A stretch of DNA of 64,000 bases from CAWEFA01 sp963851385 (GCA_963851385.1 CAWKPE010000016.1:62001-126000), one strand, 5' to 3'. Counted from the first letter of the stretch, positions 41,157-51,701 are shown. A program made the numbers and translations. The notes: generated from the sequence alone by a model not told the origin.

Positions 41157-41439
41157 AAAATTCCAGTTGTTAAGAACTTTGATGATAACATTTTTCATCA
41201 TAATAATTTGTCATGTCGTAAAATATTATATTTTTGCGTGTTAACATTTTTTAAACTTTGATATTATAATATCGGGTTATTTTCATAGCAGGATAAGTTA
41301 GATTTATCAATAATATCTATTGGTTGATGGAAAAAACTTTAAGTCGGGTAACTCAGCATATTTTTTCCCGTAAAAAATATCTGATATTTGGCAGATACTT
41401 GTATAGTAAAGAATTAACTTAAAGTAACGAATCATTTTA
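41157..41439 (+). repeat. Duplicated upstream region of giant secreted gene 2 (copy B)
   Basis: This 283-bp region matches 25797-26082 in order and spacing of its words up to the start codon. Conservation of non-coding sequence at this scale suggests a promoter or RNA leader. Confidence 0.7.
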
Positions 41440-44400
41440 ATGATGGCGTTGTATATTCTACGAAATCATACATTACTATTATACTTTAGAGCACTTATTG
41501 CCCGGTTCAGGCTTTGGACAAAAGCGATACTGGGAGTTTTGCTGCTATTATTAGTATCTTTTTCAGCGTTTACCCAAAATAATTATACGGGTGCTAATAA
41601 TGGTAATTGGCAGGTTAATGGAAACTGGAGCGCAGGACATTTTCCGACTAATGCTGAAAATGCTACTATTCCTACAGGCAGAAATGTTTATATAAATAGT
41701 CCCTTATGTACTTGTGCAAGCCTTACAATAACTAGTACCGGGAGCATTTCATACACAAACGGTGCATCAAATACGTTAACAGTTGTTAATGGGATTTCAG
41801 GAACTGGTTCAATTAACCTTACTGCGGGCACCGGAACATCAACTCTTAACATAGGTACAAATTTAACAATAACAGGTACTCTTACATGTAGTAATGGTAC
41901 TGTTAATATTGGTGGAACTTTTAATCCTAAAACTTTTAATTCAAATACTGGTACAGTTAACTACAATGCTGCCGGAGCTCAGAATGTTGGTGCATATCCT
42001 TATTATAATCTTACTATCTCTGGTGGAAACACAAAAACTTTACTAGGTGGTGTTACGGTAAGTAATATACTTACCCTTACTTCAGGCGTTTTAGAACTTC
42101 TTGATAACAATCTGACACTTTCAAATATAACTACAGGTGCAATCAGTGTAAGTAGCCCTGGCAGTTCCAATATGATAGCAACTGATGGTACAGGAACATT
42201 AACTAAATATGGCGGTGCCGGTGGAACCGGACTGCTCATGACATATCCTGTTGGAGGTGGAGGCTTTTATTCTCCAATGATAATATCAGCTTTTAGTGGC
42301 ACAGGGGCAGCTGGAAACAACATCACTGTGAAGGCGACTTCTGCAAATCAGGGATCGGGTATTTTAAAGAAATTCTGGGATGTTACTTCATCATATACTG
42401 CTATAACATCATCTTTTACTTTTACATATAATAATCCGGCAGAAGTTGATGGCACACAAAGTACATATACAATCAGATACAGCGCTGATGGCGGAGTTAC
42501 GTGGACTGCTCCTACAGGAACACTTACCGGTGCAGGTGTAAATCCTTTCGGGTCTATTAATTGCACAACTTTTGCAGGAAGATGGACTGCGGGGAATTCC
42601 AATCCTTCCGGGAGGACTTATTATTCTTACCAATCTGGCGACTGGAACTCTAATATCACATGGACTTCCGACCCCTCCGGAACACTTTGGATAAACCCCG
42701 GGATTCCGGGAGCTTATGATTATGTTGTAATCCTTAACGGAAGAACCATAGATATTAACCAGAATGACAAAACAGTTGCAAACTTAATTATAAAAAATGG
42801 CGCTATACTGGATGTAAATAGTACCATTGGACATAATTTCGGAACTGTATCCGGGCAGGGGAAATTAAATATCGCATCAACTGACTTCCCTGATGGAAAT
42901 TTCACAAGTTTTATGAATGCCGTTACCGGAGGGACCGTTGAGTTTGATAATGCTTCAAATTTCAGTATTAATGGAGCTACCACTCCTGCCTATACATTTA
43001 ATAATGTGATCATCAATTTGGGTTCTTCTGCTATTGTTGCTTCCCATGATTTGAATGCTGCGCTTACAATTAACGGGGATCTCACAGTTCAAAATGGTAT
43101 TTTTCAAATTGGGAATAGTTCATCAACTACAGCTCGAACGCTTACTATAACTGGAGATGTTACCATTGCAGCTAATGGTGCATTGAAAATAGGATCATCG
43201 CCGCTTTTGCCCGCAACTTCTTTACCAGCCATCCCAACCCATCATACTATTAACTTTGGAGGAAATTTAACGAATAATGGAATTGTTGCTTTAACATATT
43301 CAGATGTAGCTGACTATACTACTTATCAACCTAGTTATGGCTGGGCCGAGGCTGATTTTACAAATTCCACGCAAGACCAGTATGTTCAATGTAATAACAC
43401 GACTGATTTTTATAGAATAGTGGTTAATAAAGGTTCAGACCAGACCTATATTTTAAACATTGATGCATCAGCCAACAATTATTTTCATTTGTACGGACAA
43501 AACAATTACAGTACAGGTACAACAAATCCTGGTACTCCACCTGCGATGACACCTTATAATTCGTTATCATTGCAAGCCGGCACATGCCGGTTTGGACCAA
43601 ATATTGGCTCAAGTGGTAGTCCTATTTTTTTGTCGGGAGCTTTTTTCTGGATCGATTCGGATGTTAAGTTATGGTTAGATGGAGCACAGGCATACATGTC
43701 ATCAGCAACAAATAGTGATGGAATATATGCTTATGGTACCTTGCAATTAACTTCGAACGCTAATTTATACCTTGATACGCTTAACTTTCAGAGAGGATTT
43801 TGCATGCGGGATGCAGGCAATTTAATTGTTCAGGACAATGCAACATTAACCTGCGCCCAGATGCGTATGTCAACCAGCAGTCCTGATAACAGAGGTGGTT
43901 TTACTATGTCCGACAATGCCGTTGTTAATCTCAGTGGCAAAGGTTATCATGGAGATTTTGCCACATTTTCGTTTGGTTACTCAAATTGTTCAGTAAATAT
44001 ATCGGGAGGAACGGTAAACATACGTTATCCATCGGTTAGTGGGAATGGTAACAGTGCTATGGGTTTTAGTTTACAGGTTGGAGCTAATGCATCAAGTACA
44101 AGTATAACTGGAGGAACATTTAATATTATAGTTCCTACAGCTACCGATGTTTACATAGCTTCTACCATGCCATTTTGGAATTTGAATATCACAGGTGCTG
44201 CCGGAACAACACATACTGCTTCGGTGCGTCAATATACACAAGGTGGTAGTGGCCCAAACACAATAACTCCGCAACCATTAGTTGTTTTAAACAATTTAAC
44301 AATAAATAATGGGGACAAATTACTTACTAATGCAACAAATGGTACACCTGCACAAGTTGATCTTTACATAGGCAATAATTTCACAATTAATGGCGGTACG

Positions 44401-46590
44401 ACCTACACACCAGGTAATAATAATACCATCTTCAATGGTCAGGGAGAACAGGTTTTTGACAATTCCGGTACAATAACCACAGGTCTTTATAATCTTGCGT
44501 TTCAGAATAGTTCAAGTACAACATTATTAACGAATAACTTAACTGTAACCAATAACCTCACACTTAATTCGGGTACAACTTTTAACGATAACGGGAAGTA
44601 CGTTTATGTAGCAGGGAATGTTGTTAATTACGGGACTAACACAGGTACACTTACCAGTGGTGGTATTACATTGAATAGTACATCCGCTCAAACTATTACA
44701 GGCGGCGGCATTTTTAATAATCTTATCCTTCAAAGAACAAATGCTACTACCGTAACGACATTATCAGATATAAGCCTGACAGGTAATCTGAGATTAATAG
44801 CGACCTCTCCAAATAGTGCTAATTTAACTATCGGAACCAATAATCTTAATCTGTCTGCAGGATCTAATATATACACCGATCTGGCTTCAACTCAATCTTT
44901 TGATAATAACCATATGGTTATAACGAATGGTTTGGGAAGCGATGGCGGGGTTACAAAAACATTCAGCACTCTAAATAATACGTTTATTTATCCTTTTGGT
45001 ACATCAGGCAAAGGTTTAAGACAGGCAAGCATTACCATTAATTCTGCAACTAAGTATGGTTCAATTACTGTCCGGCCTATACCCAATGCACATCCCTTAA
45101 TACAAAGCCCCACACATGCTATTAACTTATACTGGAAAACCACATCAGACAATTTTTCTGCTGATGCAAATTTAAGCCAGACATATTATTATTTGGCGGC
45201 TGATGCACCGGTTCCTGGAGACGAAGTCAATTATATTCCGGCATGTTACCAGGTTCCTAATTGGAACATAATTAATAATACAGGTGATGTTTTGGATGGT
45301 CTTCCACAGCGCCAAATTATTTTCCCCGCAGGTTCCTTTACGGCTATTGATGGTGAATATACATGCGGTTTACCTGCTGCATTTACTGGTCCTACAGTTT
45401 ATTACAGTAATAGTGCCAATTATCCTGCCTCAAGTACAACCGGGGTTGCATGGAATGCTGCGAATGCTTGGTGTACCGGAAGTAATACAGGCACACCAGT
45501 GACCTTAGCTGGAACCAATTTTAGCAACTGTGTGTTTATTATTGGTGATGGTTCTGCAACAATTCATAAAATCAATGTCCCGGCAAACAATTATCAAACA
45601 GGCAATATCCAGATCAAATCAGATGGCGTTTTAGATATTGGCATTACAAACAGTCATAATTTCGGAGCACTGCCAAATACCAAAGTAAGCGGAACAGGAA
45701 AACTTCGTATAGCCGGCAATAACTATTTTCCTACCGGCGACTGGGGCGATTTCCTGGGAAACACAGGCGGTACTGTTGAGTATTATCAAACTGCTGCTGG
45801 TACACTTAACTTGCCAACTACATATAATTTACCGGTAGCTGGCTCTGCCAATATTACCGGCTATTATAATTTAAGTACTTTGCCATATAATGCTTCAAAT
45901 ATTGTTTTACCAAATACCAACCTAATCATTTACAATAATTTTACTGTAGGATATTCTTCAGGTGGAGGAACAGCAAATTGCATCACGCAAATAAATCCTT
46001 CAGCTGCTACAACTACAACATTGGAAGTGAAGGATTCAATTAACGTCAATGCCTATGGTATTCTTCAATACATGAATGGTATAGCCCAGAATGTAATTGC
46101 CGATAACGAGATAACCGTTGCAGCAAATGGAGCATTAAAAGTTATAAATGGAGGAACAGCCGGGCTTGCCAATACTTTAACGGCTTATGGGAATATAATC
46201 AATAATGGAATATTCAACATGAACCCTGCAGGTACTTATGCCTGTTATTTGACATTTGCAGGCTCTGCAAGCAAGCAATTTACAGGTTCGGCAAGTGCCG
46301 GGAGCACGTCAACTTTTTACAACATAACTGTCAACAAAGGCACTGACCCGAATTCGGTTATTGATATTAATATACCAAGTACTGGAAATACTATTAATTT
46401 TAATTACACCGGTGCATCACCACTTACATTAACGAATGGAACTTTTCGGTTAACTACACCTGTAACAATGGCAGTAACAACAGCTGCTAGTTTTACAATA
46501 CCGGCAACAGCTTGTCTGTCTTCAAACGGAGGAACTTTTAACATTGCAACTACTGATGGAACTGAATACGATATAATTCTTATAGGTCGT
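41440..46590 (+). CDS. Second giant secreted beta-strand-repeat protein, truncated at the contig junction
   Basis: The first 1,717 or so residues are a paralogue of the protein at 26083. The N-terminus MMALYILRNHTLLLYFRALI and the following ARFRLWTKAILG segment align with the long signal region of the first giant protein and end in SAFTQ. Modules opening with the GxWxxxxxW element begin near residues 40 and 393, with a degenerate one near 1319. Module ends read GRWTAG and GEYTCG. True coding ends at about 46,590, where the sequence changes to unrelated GC-rich DNA. The apparent frame to 46758 beyond it is read antisense through argH. The real C-terminus and any downstream partner genes are missing. 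Adhesin or surface-layer function is inferred. Confidence 0.85.
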
Positions 46591-46605
46591 TTAGACAGAG
46601 CGAAG
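46580..46605. other. Junction between two unrelated genomes (probable chimera)
   Basis: AT-rich coding sequence of a Bacteroidetes giant protein (TDGTEYDIILIG) passes within about 20 bp into GC-rich DNA encoding ArgH on the other strand (RSRNDQVATDLR). Both genes are cut inside conserved structure. There is no tRNA, repeat, integrase or IS at the border. Confidence 0.9.
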
Positions 46606-46980
46606 GTCGGTTGCCACCTGATCGTTGCGGCTGCGGGCGGTGTGCAGTTTCTTACCGGCGGCGCCGATTTTGCGTGCCAGCGCCGCTTCGATGTTCATGT
46701 GGACGTCTTCGAGCGACGTGTCCCACTTAAATTTGCCCGCCGCGGCGGGCAAGCCTGATTCGATCTCGCGTTCGATCGCGCGCAGTCCGCGTTTGATCTT
46801 CGCGGTTTCCGCTTTGGTGAACCCGGCTTTCGCCAGGCCTTGCGCGTGCGCGATCGAGCCGGCGATGTCGTGTTTGTACAATCGCCAGTCGAAGCTCACG
46901 CTTTCGGTGAACTGTTTAACGACTTCGGCAGGCCCCGCGGCAAAACGCCCGCCCCATGCCGGTTGTGGCGCTTTTTTCAT
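46601..46980 (-). CDS. argH: Argininosuccinate lyase, N-terminal fragment cut by the junction
   Basis: From the ATG at 46980 the protein starts MKKAPQPAWGGRFAAGPAEV and proceeds to LEDVHMNIEAALARKIG and KLHTARSRNDQVATDLR. This is the typical first quarter of ArgH, which splits argininosuccinate into arginine and fumarate. The remaining roughly 330 residues are absent because the contig changes genome here. At residues 77-82 an extra LPAAAG interrupts the usual ESG-KFKW passage; it is encoded by a 20-bp palindrome (46733-46752). An in-frame ATG at 47022 would add 14 residues without homology. Confidence 0.93.
46733..46752. repeat. Perfect 20-bp palindrome inside argH
   Basis: TTGCCCGCCG followed by its exact complement CGGCGGGCAA. 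It encodes the LPAAAG insertion in ArgH in frame. A related CCCGCC...GGCGGG arrangement occurs at 61341-61377. Confidence 0.85.
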
Positions 46981-47022
46981 GACGATCTGATTGTCGCCAA
47001 TTGCGCGCGAAAAACAAGCCAA

Positions 47023-47774
47023 CTATTCGCCCACACCGGCGCCGCCACCACTACGCGGAGGCATCTTGCTCATCATCAACTCTTGCACGCTGCCGTAGCG
47101 TTTGTAATCCGACGGCGGCTCAAACAGCGATGCCGCGGGCTTGCTCTGATTGATGTTTTGGAAGCGCGTGGTGGCAACCATGCCGTTTTCGGCCTCGACC
47201 TGTATTTGAATCGGGTAATTATTGAGATCGGTGGCCTGCCACACGAGCATGTTCATGGGCACCCCGTTCTCTGGAGTCACGACCACTTTGTATTTGACAC
47301 ACGGATGACCGTCAATGGTCTCCTTGCCGATCTCGGTTCGGTCCACTTTTGGCGGCTTGTCGCTTACAGTGGCCGACGAGCCTGCTCCCATCGGCAATTC
47401 GCAATAGGCCTTCAGCCCCGGATAAACCAGATAGCCCGTGTGCTTCTCAGGCAGCACAATGGTGACAGTCTTGTCCATTCCCATCGCCCGCATCTGCGCG
47501 ACGGCTTGGGGAGGCATGCGTCCTCCCTGCATTTTCGTCATGTCCATTTCCATGCGCACCTTTCCTTCCAAGACGGCGTAGCTCATCTCCATCTGCGTTT
47601 CGTTGCCGTCCGAACCCTTGACGGTGGTGTGAGCAATGGCTGAGAAGGATTTGTCCTTGCCAAAAATCTCGGCCAGACCAGCGCCGGGACCGCGCCCCGG
47701 TCCGCCAAACATTCCCTGTCCAAACGCGGAACCACAAGCAAACCCAACAGACCACGGCAGATAAAACTGTTCAA
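47023..47774 (-). CDS. Exported DUF4412-like protein with one indel in the signal region
   Basis: The main frame (47712-47023) reads KDKSFSAIAHTTVKGSDG then MEMSYAVLEGKVRMEMDM and, further on, DGHPCVKYKVVV and QATDLNNYPIQIQVE. This resembles the DUF4412 family of exported beta-rich proteins of unknown function. Upstream in another frame is a signal peptide, MNSFICRGLLGLLVVP. Adding one base near 47727-47733 joins it to AFGQGMFGGPGRG, so the real gene probably starts at 47774. The protein ends in a Gly/Pro-rich tail (MPPRSGGGAGVGE). It lies upstream of argH on the same strand. Confidence 0.65.
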
Positions 47775-47862
47775 ATCATTGTCATTATATCCTCCTGATT
47801 TCGCCGCAACACTACCACGAGACTTGTTTCCGGTCTAGACGAATGTGATAGAGTCATCTTTG

Positions 47863-48496
47863 ATGAAACGAGAATTCCGCGCGGTGCTCTTCGATCTCGA
47901 CGGCACGCTGGCTGATACGCTGGCCGATCTGGCCAACGCGACCAACCGGGCGCTCGCCGCACTCGGTTGCCCGACGCATCCGCTGGCCGCGTACCGTTAC
48001 TTCGTCGGCGACGGCGCGCGCGAACTCTGCCTCCGCGCTTTGCCAGCCGACAGCCAGCATCTTGCGGACGACGTGCTGCGGTTGATGCGGGCGCACTACG
48101 ACGCGCACTGTTTCGACGAGACGCGGTTGTATCCGGGGATTCCCGAATTGGTCGCGGCGCTGCACCAGCGCCGTCTGAAGCTGGCGGTGTTGTCCAACAA
48201 ACCCGACGAGTTCACGAAGCGGATGATCGCGCATTATTTCCAGCCGTCGCCGTTCGACGTCGTGCGCGGCCAGACGCCGAACGTGCCGTTGAAACCCGAT
48301 CCGACCGCCGCGCTGCAGATCGCGCGGAACTTGGCATCCGCCCGCCCAATGGCTGTATCTCGGCGACACGAACACCGATATGCGCACCGCGCGCGCCGCC
48401 GGAATGTGCGCCGTCGGCGTGCTGTGGGGTTTTCGCGACCGCGACGAATTGGTCGAGAGCGGCGCGGAGCACATCATGGCCACGCCCGAGAGCTGA
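47863..48496 (+). CDS. gph: Phosphoglycolate phosphatase-like HAD hydrolase, split by one +1 indel
   Basis: A HAD phosphatase of about 210 residues. Motif I is VLFDLDGTLADT with the nucleophilic Asp, motif II is AVLSNKPDEF, motif III Lys is in VPLKPDP, and motif IV is YLGDTNTDMRTARAAGM. Motif IV lies in a second frame: removing one A from 48348-48349 gives ARPWLYLGDTNTDM and the frame then runs to the stop at 48496 (HIMATPES). Gph enzymes hydrolyse 2-phosphoglycolate formed during DNA repair or photorespiration; other small sugar phosphates are possible substrates. The start at 47863 is preferred over 47845. The convergent RRM gene follows, with a shared terminator. Confidence 0.85.
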
Positions 48497-48527
48497 CGTC
48501 TTGCAGGTTGCTCGCGCTGCAAAGAAG

Positions 48528-48560
48528 AAAGGACGCCCCGCACCTGCGGAACGCTCCTTT
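48528..48560. terminator. Bidirectional terminator between gph and the RRM gene
   Basis: AAAGGA.CG..CCGC arm pairs with GCGG..CG.TCCTTT around an ACCT loop, in the gap between two convergent genes. A/T-rich ends on both sides suit termination in either direction. Confidence 0.6.
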
Positions 48561-48584
48561 GTTAAACTGACTGCGGTCGTTGGA

Positions 48585-48926
48585 TTACCGACCGCGCCGC
48601 CGACGGAAGTCGCCGCCGTCCGCCGCCACCGCCACCGCCGCCACCGCCGCCGCCGAAGTCGCCACGGGGACGTTCTTCGCGCGGACGCGCTTCATTGACG
48701 GTCGAGGGCGCGGCCATCGATTTCCTTGCCGTTGAAATCGGCAACGGCCTTGTTGGCCTCTTCCTGCGTGCCCATCTGCACGAACGCAAATCCGCGGGAC
48801 TTGCCCGTGAACTTGTCCATGATGAGTTCGCAACTGGACCACATTGCCCGCCTGCTTGAACAGGTCGAGGATCTGGCCCTCGGTGGTGTTGAACGACAGA
48901 TTGCCTACGAATAGCTTGGTTGCCAT
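48585..48926 (-). CDS. Small RRM RNA-binding protein with Gly-rich tail, frame broken by about three +1 indels
   Basis: From the ATG at 48926 the frame reads MATKLFVGNLSFNTTEGQIL with RNP2 (LFVGNL). After an extra base near 48832-48834 it continues CELIMDKFTGKSRGFAFVQM with RNP1 (SRGFAFV). After another near 48702-48703 it gives LTVNEARPREERPRGDFGGG, a Gly run, and probably DFRRRRGR with a stop at 48585 after a third shift inside the Gly codons. Three +1 steps return to the starting frame, giving about 113 residues, a usual size for bacterial RRM proteins. These bind single-stranded RNA. A Shine-Dalgarno AGAAGGA precedes the start. Confidence 0.85.
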   Translation of the reverse strand: MATKLFVGNLSFNTTEGQILDLFKQAGNVVQLRTHHGQVHGQVPRICVRADGHAGRGQQGRCRFQRQGNRWPRPRPSMKRVRAKNVPVATSAAAVAAVAVAADGGDFRRRRGR

Positions 48927-49277
48927 ATGTGTGTTATTTCCTTCTGCTGCGGTAGGAGGTCTCAGTGACTGTTCCCGCTCATCGGGTTTCGGACTGCCAC
49001 CAAGCAAACATGGCTGACTGACATTCCACCAATCTCACTGCGAGCTTCTTCCATCGACTAGCAACTGAAAAATACGCCAAACCGCCGGAATTGCAACAAC
49101 TATTTTCGGCCACCCTGAGCAGGCTGCTCCCGATGTCCCGATGACGATACGGCTCGCCACGCCGCCTGGCGGGGCGCGGCTTGACAAACCCAATCCAGCG
49201 TGACAGACAAAGACGCGCGAAATTGACTTCCCGCTTCGCGGTATTCAGGCTATGCTGTTGCGCAGAAGGACAAGCTA
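48927..49277. other. Intergenic region between divergent RRM and debranching-enzyme genes
   Basis: No gene is seen. Contains the Shine-Dalgarno sites of both neighbours (AGAAGGA on each strand) and a GC-rich potential hairpin around GCCGCCTGGCGGGGCG near 49158-49175. Confidence 0.5.
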
Positions 49278-51230
49278 ATGCGAATGGCGTTCGACAAGGC
49301 GGAGTGCCAGAATCTGAAGCACGCACTGGCCAAGGAGTGGCTGGAGACCAATGGCCTCGGCGGGTCCGCGTCCTCGACGATCATCGGCACCAACACGCGC
49401 CGTCAGCACGGCTTGCTCGTCGCGGCGCTCAACCCGCCCGTCGAGCGCTACGTGTTGTTGTCGAAATTCGAAGAGCGTGTCGTGGTCGGCGACCAGGAGT
49501 TTCACTTGTGCACCAATCTGTACCCGGGCACAGTCTTCCCGCACGGATTCAACGTCCAGACCGAGTTCCGGCCGCGTCCGTGGCCGACGTTTCGCTACAC
49601 CGACCTCGAGTTTGAGATCGAGAAGAGCGTGTTGCTCGTCCACGGGGAGAATACGGTCGTGCTCGGCTACCGCAACCTCCGCGCGCATGGCACGGTCGAG
49701 CTGAAGTTGCGACCGTTGTTCGCTTTCCGCGAGGCCCAAACGCTCACGCATCGCAACGATGCGGTCAATACGTCCGTCGAACGCGGCGCGGGTGTGACCG
49801 AGGTGCAGCCGTACGCCAACCTTCCACGCCTGTACTTCCACGCCAAACCCGACGCCGTCGAAGCGCGATCCGACTGGTATTACCGATTCACCTATCCCGT
49901 CGAACAGGATCGCGGTCTCGAGTTCGAGGAAGACCTGTTCACGTTGTTCGAGATGACTTTTAACATTCCCGGCGGCCAGACCGCCTACATCGTCGTCACG
50001 ACCGAGAAGAAGAACCACGTCAGCGCCGAGTCGCTTGTCGCCGCCGAGCGGTTGCGGCGCAAACAGTTCGAGCGCGAGACGGACCCGGTGCGCCAGGCAT
50101 TGCTCATTGCTGGCGATGCGTTCGTCGCGCGGCGCGGGGCGGACAAACTGACTCTGCTGGCGGGTTATCCATGGTTTACCGATTGGGGGCGGGACGCCAT
50201 GATCGCGTTGCCGGGCTTGACGCTGGCAACCGAACGCTTCGACGCCGCATTGCAGGTCCTCCGCCTGTTTGCCCAGTACTGCGATCAGGGCCTGATCCCC
50301 AACGTGTTTCCGGATGCCGATAAGCCACCGGAGTACAACACCGTGGATGCCGCGCTCTGGTTTGTGGTCGCCGCGTGGCGCTACTGGAAGAGCAGCGGCG
50401 ACACCGACGGCATGCGCCAATTGCTCCCTGTCATGGCCGATATTGTCCGGTTCTACAAGGATGGCACGCGGTTCGACATCCGCGCTGACACGGACAGCTT
50501 GATCACGGCCGGCTCCGCCGGGACACAATTGACATGGATGGACGTCAACGTGGATGGCTATATCCCCACGCCGCGGCACGGCAAACCGGTCGAGATCAAC
50601 GCGCTCTGGTTCAACGCGCTCCTGATGCTCGCCGAGATGCAGGAAAAGGGAGGCAAGGATGTCCAGGCTGCGGAGACCCTCCGCAAACTGGCCGACCAGG
50701 TTGCCGCCAGCTTCGTCAAGACATTCTGGAACGCCGACGGCGGCTGTCTGTTCGATGTGGTCCAGGGCAGCAACCGCGACGCCAGCATCCGACCGAACCA
50801 GATTTTCGCCGTCAGCCTGCCCTACTCACCGCTCGACAAGACGCAACAGCGCGCTGTGCTCGACGTCGTCACGCAACATCTCTTGACGCCGTACGGACTG
50901 CGCACTCTTTCGGCCAAACACGAGAAGTATTGCGGCCGCTACACCGGCAACCGTTGGCAGCGCGATTGCGCCTATCATCAGGGGACCGTCTGGCCGTGGC
51001 TCATTGGACCGTACTGCGACGCCTACGTCAAAGTCAACGGACTCAAACGTCCCCAGCGCAAGGCCATCGCCGACTTCATCCGCGGCCTGATCGAGCATCT
51101 TGACGACGCCTGTCTCGGCCAGGTCTCAGAGATTTTCGACGGCGACCCGCCGCACCGTCCCGTCGGCGGGTTCGCCCACGCATGCAGCGTTGCCGAACTG
51201 CTCCGCATCCATGACGAGTATCTGAGCTGA
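49278..51230 (+). CDS. Glycogen debranching enzyme (amylo-alpha-1,6-glucosidase, GH133 type)
   Basis: The 650-residue protein is intact. An N-terminal beta-sandwich domain opens EWLETNGLGGSASSTI and NTRRQHGLLVAAL. The (alpha/alpha)6 catalytic domain begins at about 270, with GYPWFTDWGRDAMIALPG (296-313), PEYNTVDAALWF, TWMDVNVDGY and AYHQGTVWPWLIGPY. This archaeal/bacterial GDE type hydrolyses the alpha-1,6-linked glucose left after phosphorylase trimming of glycogen. AGAAGGA lies eight bases before the ATG. The neighbours have no glycogen function. The gene carries no frameshift, unlike many around it. Confidence 0.94.
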   Translation: MRMAFDKAECQNLKHALAKEWLETNGLGGSASSTIIGTNTRRQHGLLVAALNPPVERYVLLSKFEERVVVGDQEFHLCTNLYPGTVFPHGFNVQTEFRPRPWPTFRYTDLEFEIEKSVLLVHGENTVVLGYRNLRAHGTVELKLRPLFAFREAQTLTHRNDAVNTSVERGAGVTEVQPYANLPRLYFHAKPDAVEARSDWYYRFTYPVEQDRGLEFEEDLFTLFEMTFNIPGGQTAYIVVTTEKKNHVSAESLVAAERLRRKQFERETDPVRQALLIAGDAFVARRGADKLTLLAGYPWFTDWGRDAMIALPGLTLATERFDAALQVLRLFAQYCDQGLIPNVFPDADKPPEYNTVDAALWFVVAAWRYWKSSGDTDGMRQLLPVMADIVRFYKDGTRFDIRADTDSLITAGSAGTQLTWMDVNVDGYIPTPRHGKPVEINALWFNALLMLAEMQEKGGKDVQAAETLRKLADQVAASFVKTFWNADGGCLFDVVQGSNRDASIRPNQIFAVSLPYSPLDKTQQRAVLDVVTQHLLTPYGLRTLSAKHEKYCGRYTGNRWQRDCAYHQGTVWPWLIGPYCDAYVKVNGLKRPQRKAIADFIRGLIEHLDDACLGQVSEIFDGDPPHRPVGGFAHACSVAELLRIHDEYLS

Positions 51231-51245
51231 CCCGCAGTCGCGGGA

Positions 51246-51701
51246 TCAGGCCTCGCGCGTCCACTCCTCCTTGTGGCCGAACCCGCGCCGGTTATCAATC
51301 AAGCGCATCCATGCCGGTTCGATCCGCCACAACGCCATTTTCCCCAGCGCCTGCGCCAGTCCCGCAACTGCGGGATTCCGCACAAATGGGAACCGCGCGG
51401 CGAAAAGGTTCCAGCCGCGTTCACGCGCCGCGCCCCTCAGTCGCCGGCAACGTCCGCGGAATTGCGCGCCCTGAATCTCCTGCCACTCTTGTCGGTCGCG
51501 CTGAATCGTTCCGGCCACCAAGCCGGTGCGCGCCATCGCTCGCCCGTGGCGGGACGCGGGTTCCGTCAACACGTACAGATTCAACTCATCGTCCACTGCA
51601 TAAAACAACGCCGCCGCGTGCGCTGTCCCATCCGGTTCCACCACGGCGACGGTGACCACCTGGTGGTTTCGCAGAAAGTTCAACAATCGTTCGCGCATCG
51701 G
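51246..51701 (-). CDS. FMN-binding split-barrel protein (pyridoxamine-phosphate-oxidase-like, YhbP type)
   Basis: A 151-residue protein starting MRERLLNFLRNHQVVTVAVV. The pattern of a short helix, strands with DGTAHAAALFYAVDDELNLY, and VLTEPASRHGRAMARTGLVA is that of UPF0306/YhbP-like flavin-binding split barrels. A conserved basic stretch RDRQEWQEIQGAQFRGRCRR follows. Such proteins bind flavin or a related cofactor and have no assigned reaction. The frame is open upstream to 51869, but the upstream part has no family character, so 51701 is chosen. It is convergent with the debranching-enzyme gene. Confidence 0.75.
   Translation of the reverse strand, partial: PMRERLLNFLRNHQVVTVAVVEPDGTAHAAALFYAVDDELNLYVLTEPASRHGRAMARTGLVAGTIQRDRQEWQEIQGAQFRGRCRRLRGAARERGWNLFAARFPFVRNPAVAGLAQALGKMALWRIEPAWMRLIDNRRGFGHKEEWTREA

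Noticed and set aside
46560..46620. Horizontal gene transfer as explanation of the composition change
   Set aside because: There is no mobile element or att site at the border, both genes are cut mid-domain, and a complete housekeeping gene neighbourhood lies on the right.
46591..46758. The plus-strand giant-protein frame appears to continue to 46758
   Set aside because: Past about 46,590 it reads antisense through argH, whose protein is plainly recognisable on the minus strand.
49275..50579. A 434-codon minus-strand open frame
   Set aside because: It lies wholly antisense to the intact glycogen-debranching gene and shows no family motif; GC-rich DNA gives long shadow frames.
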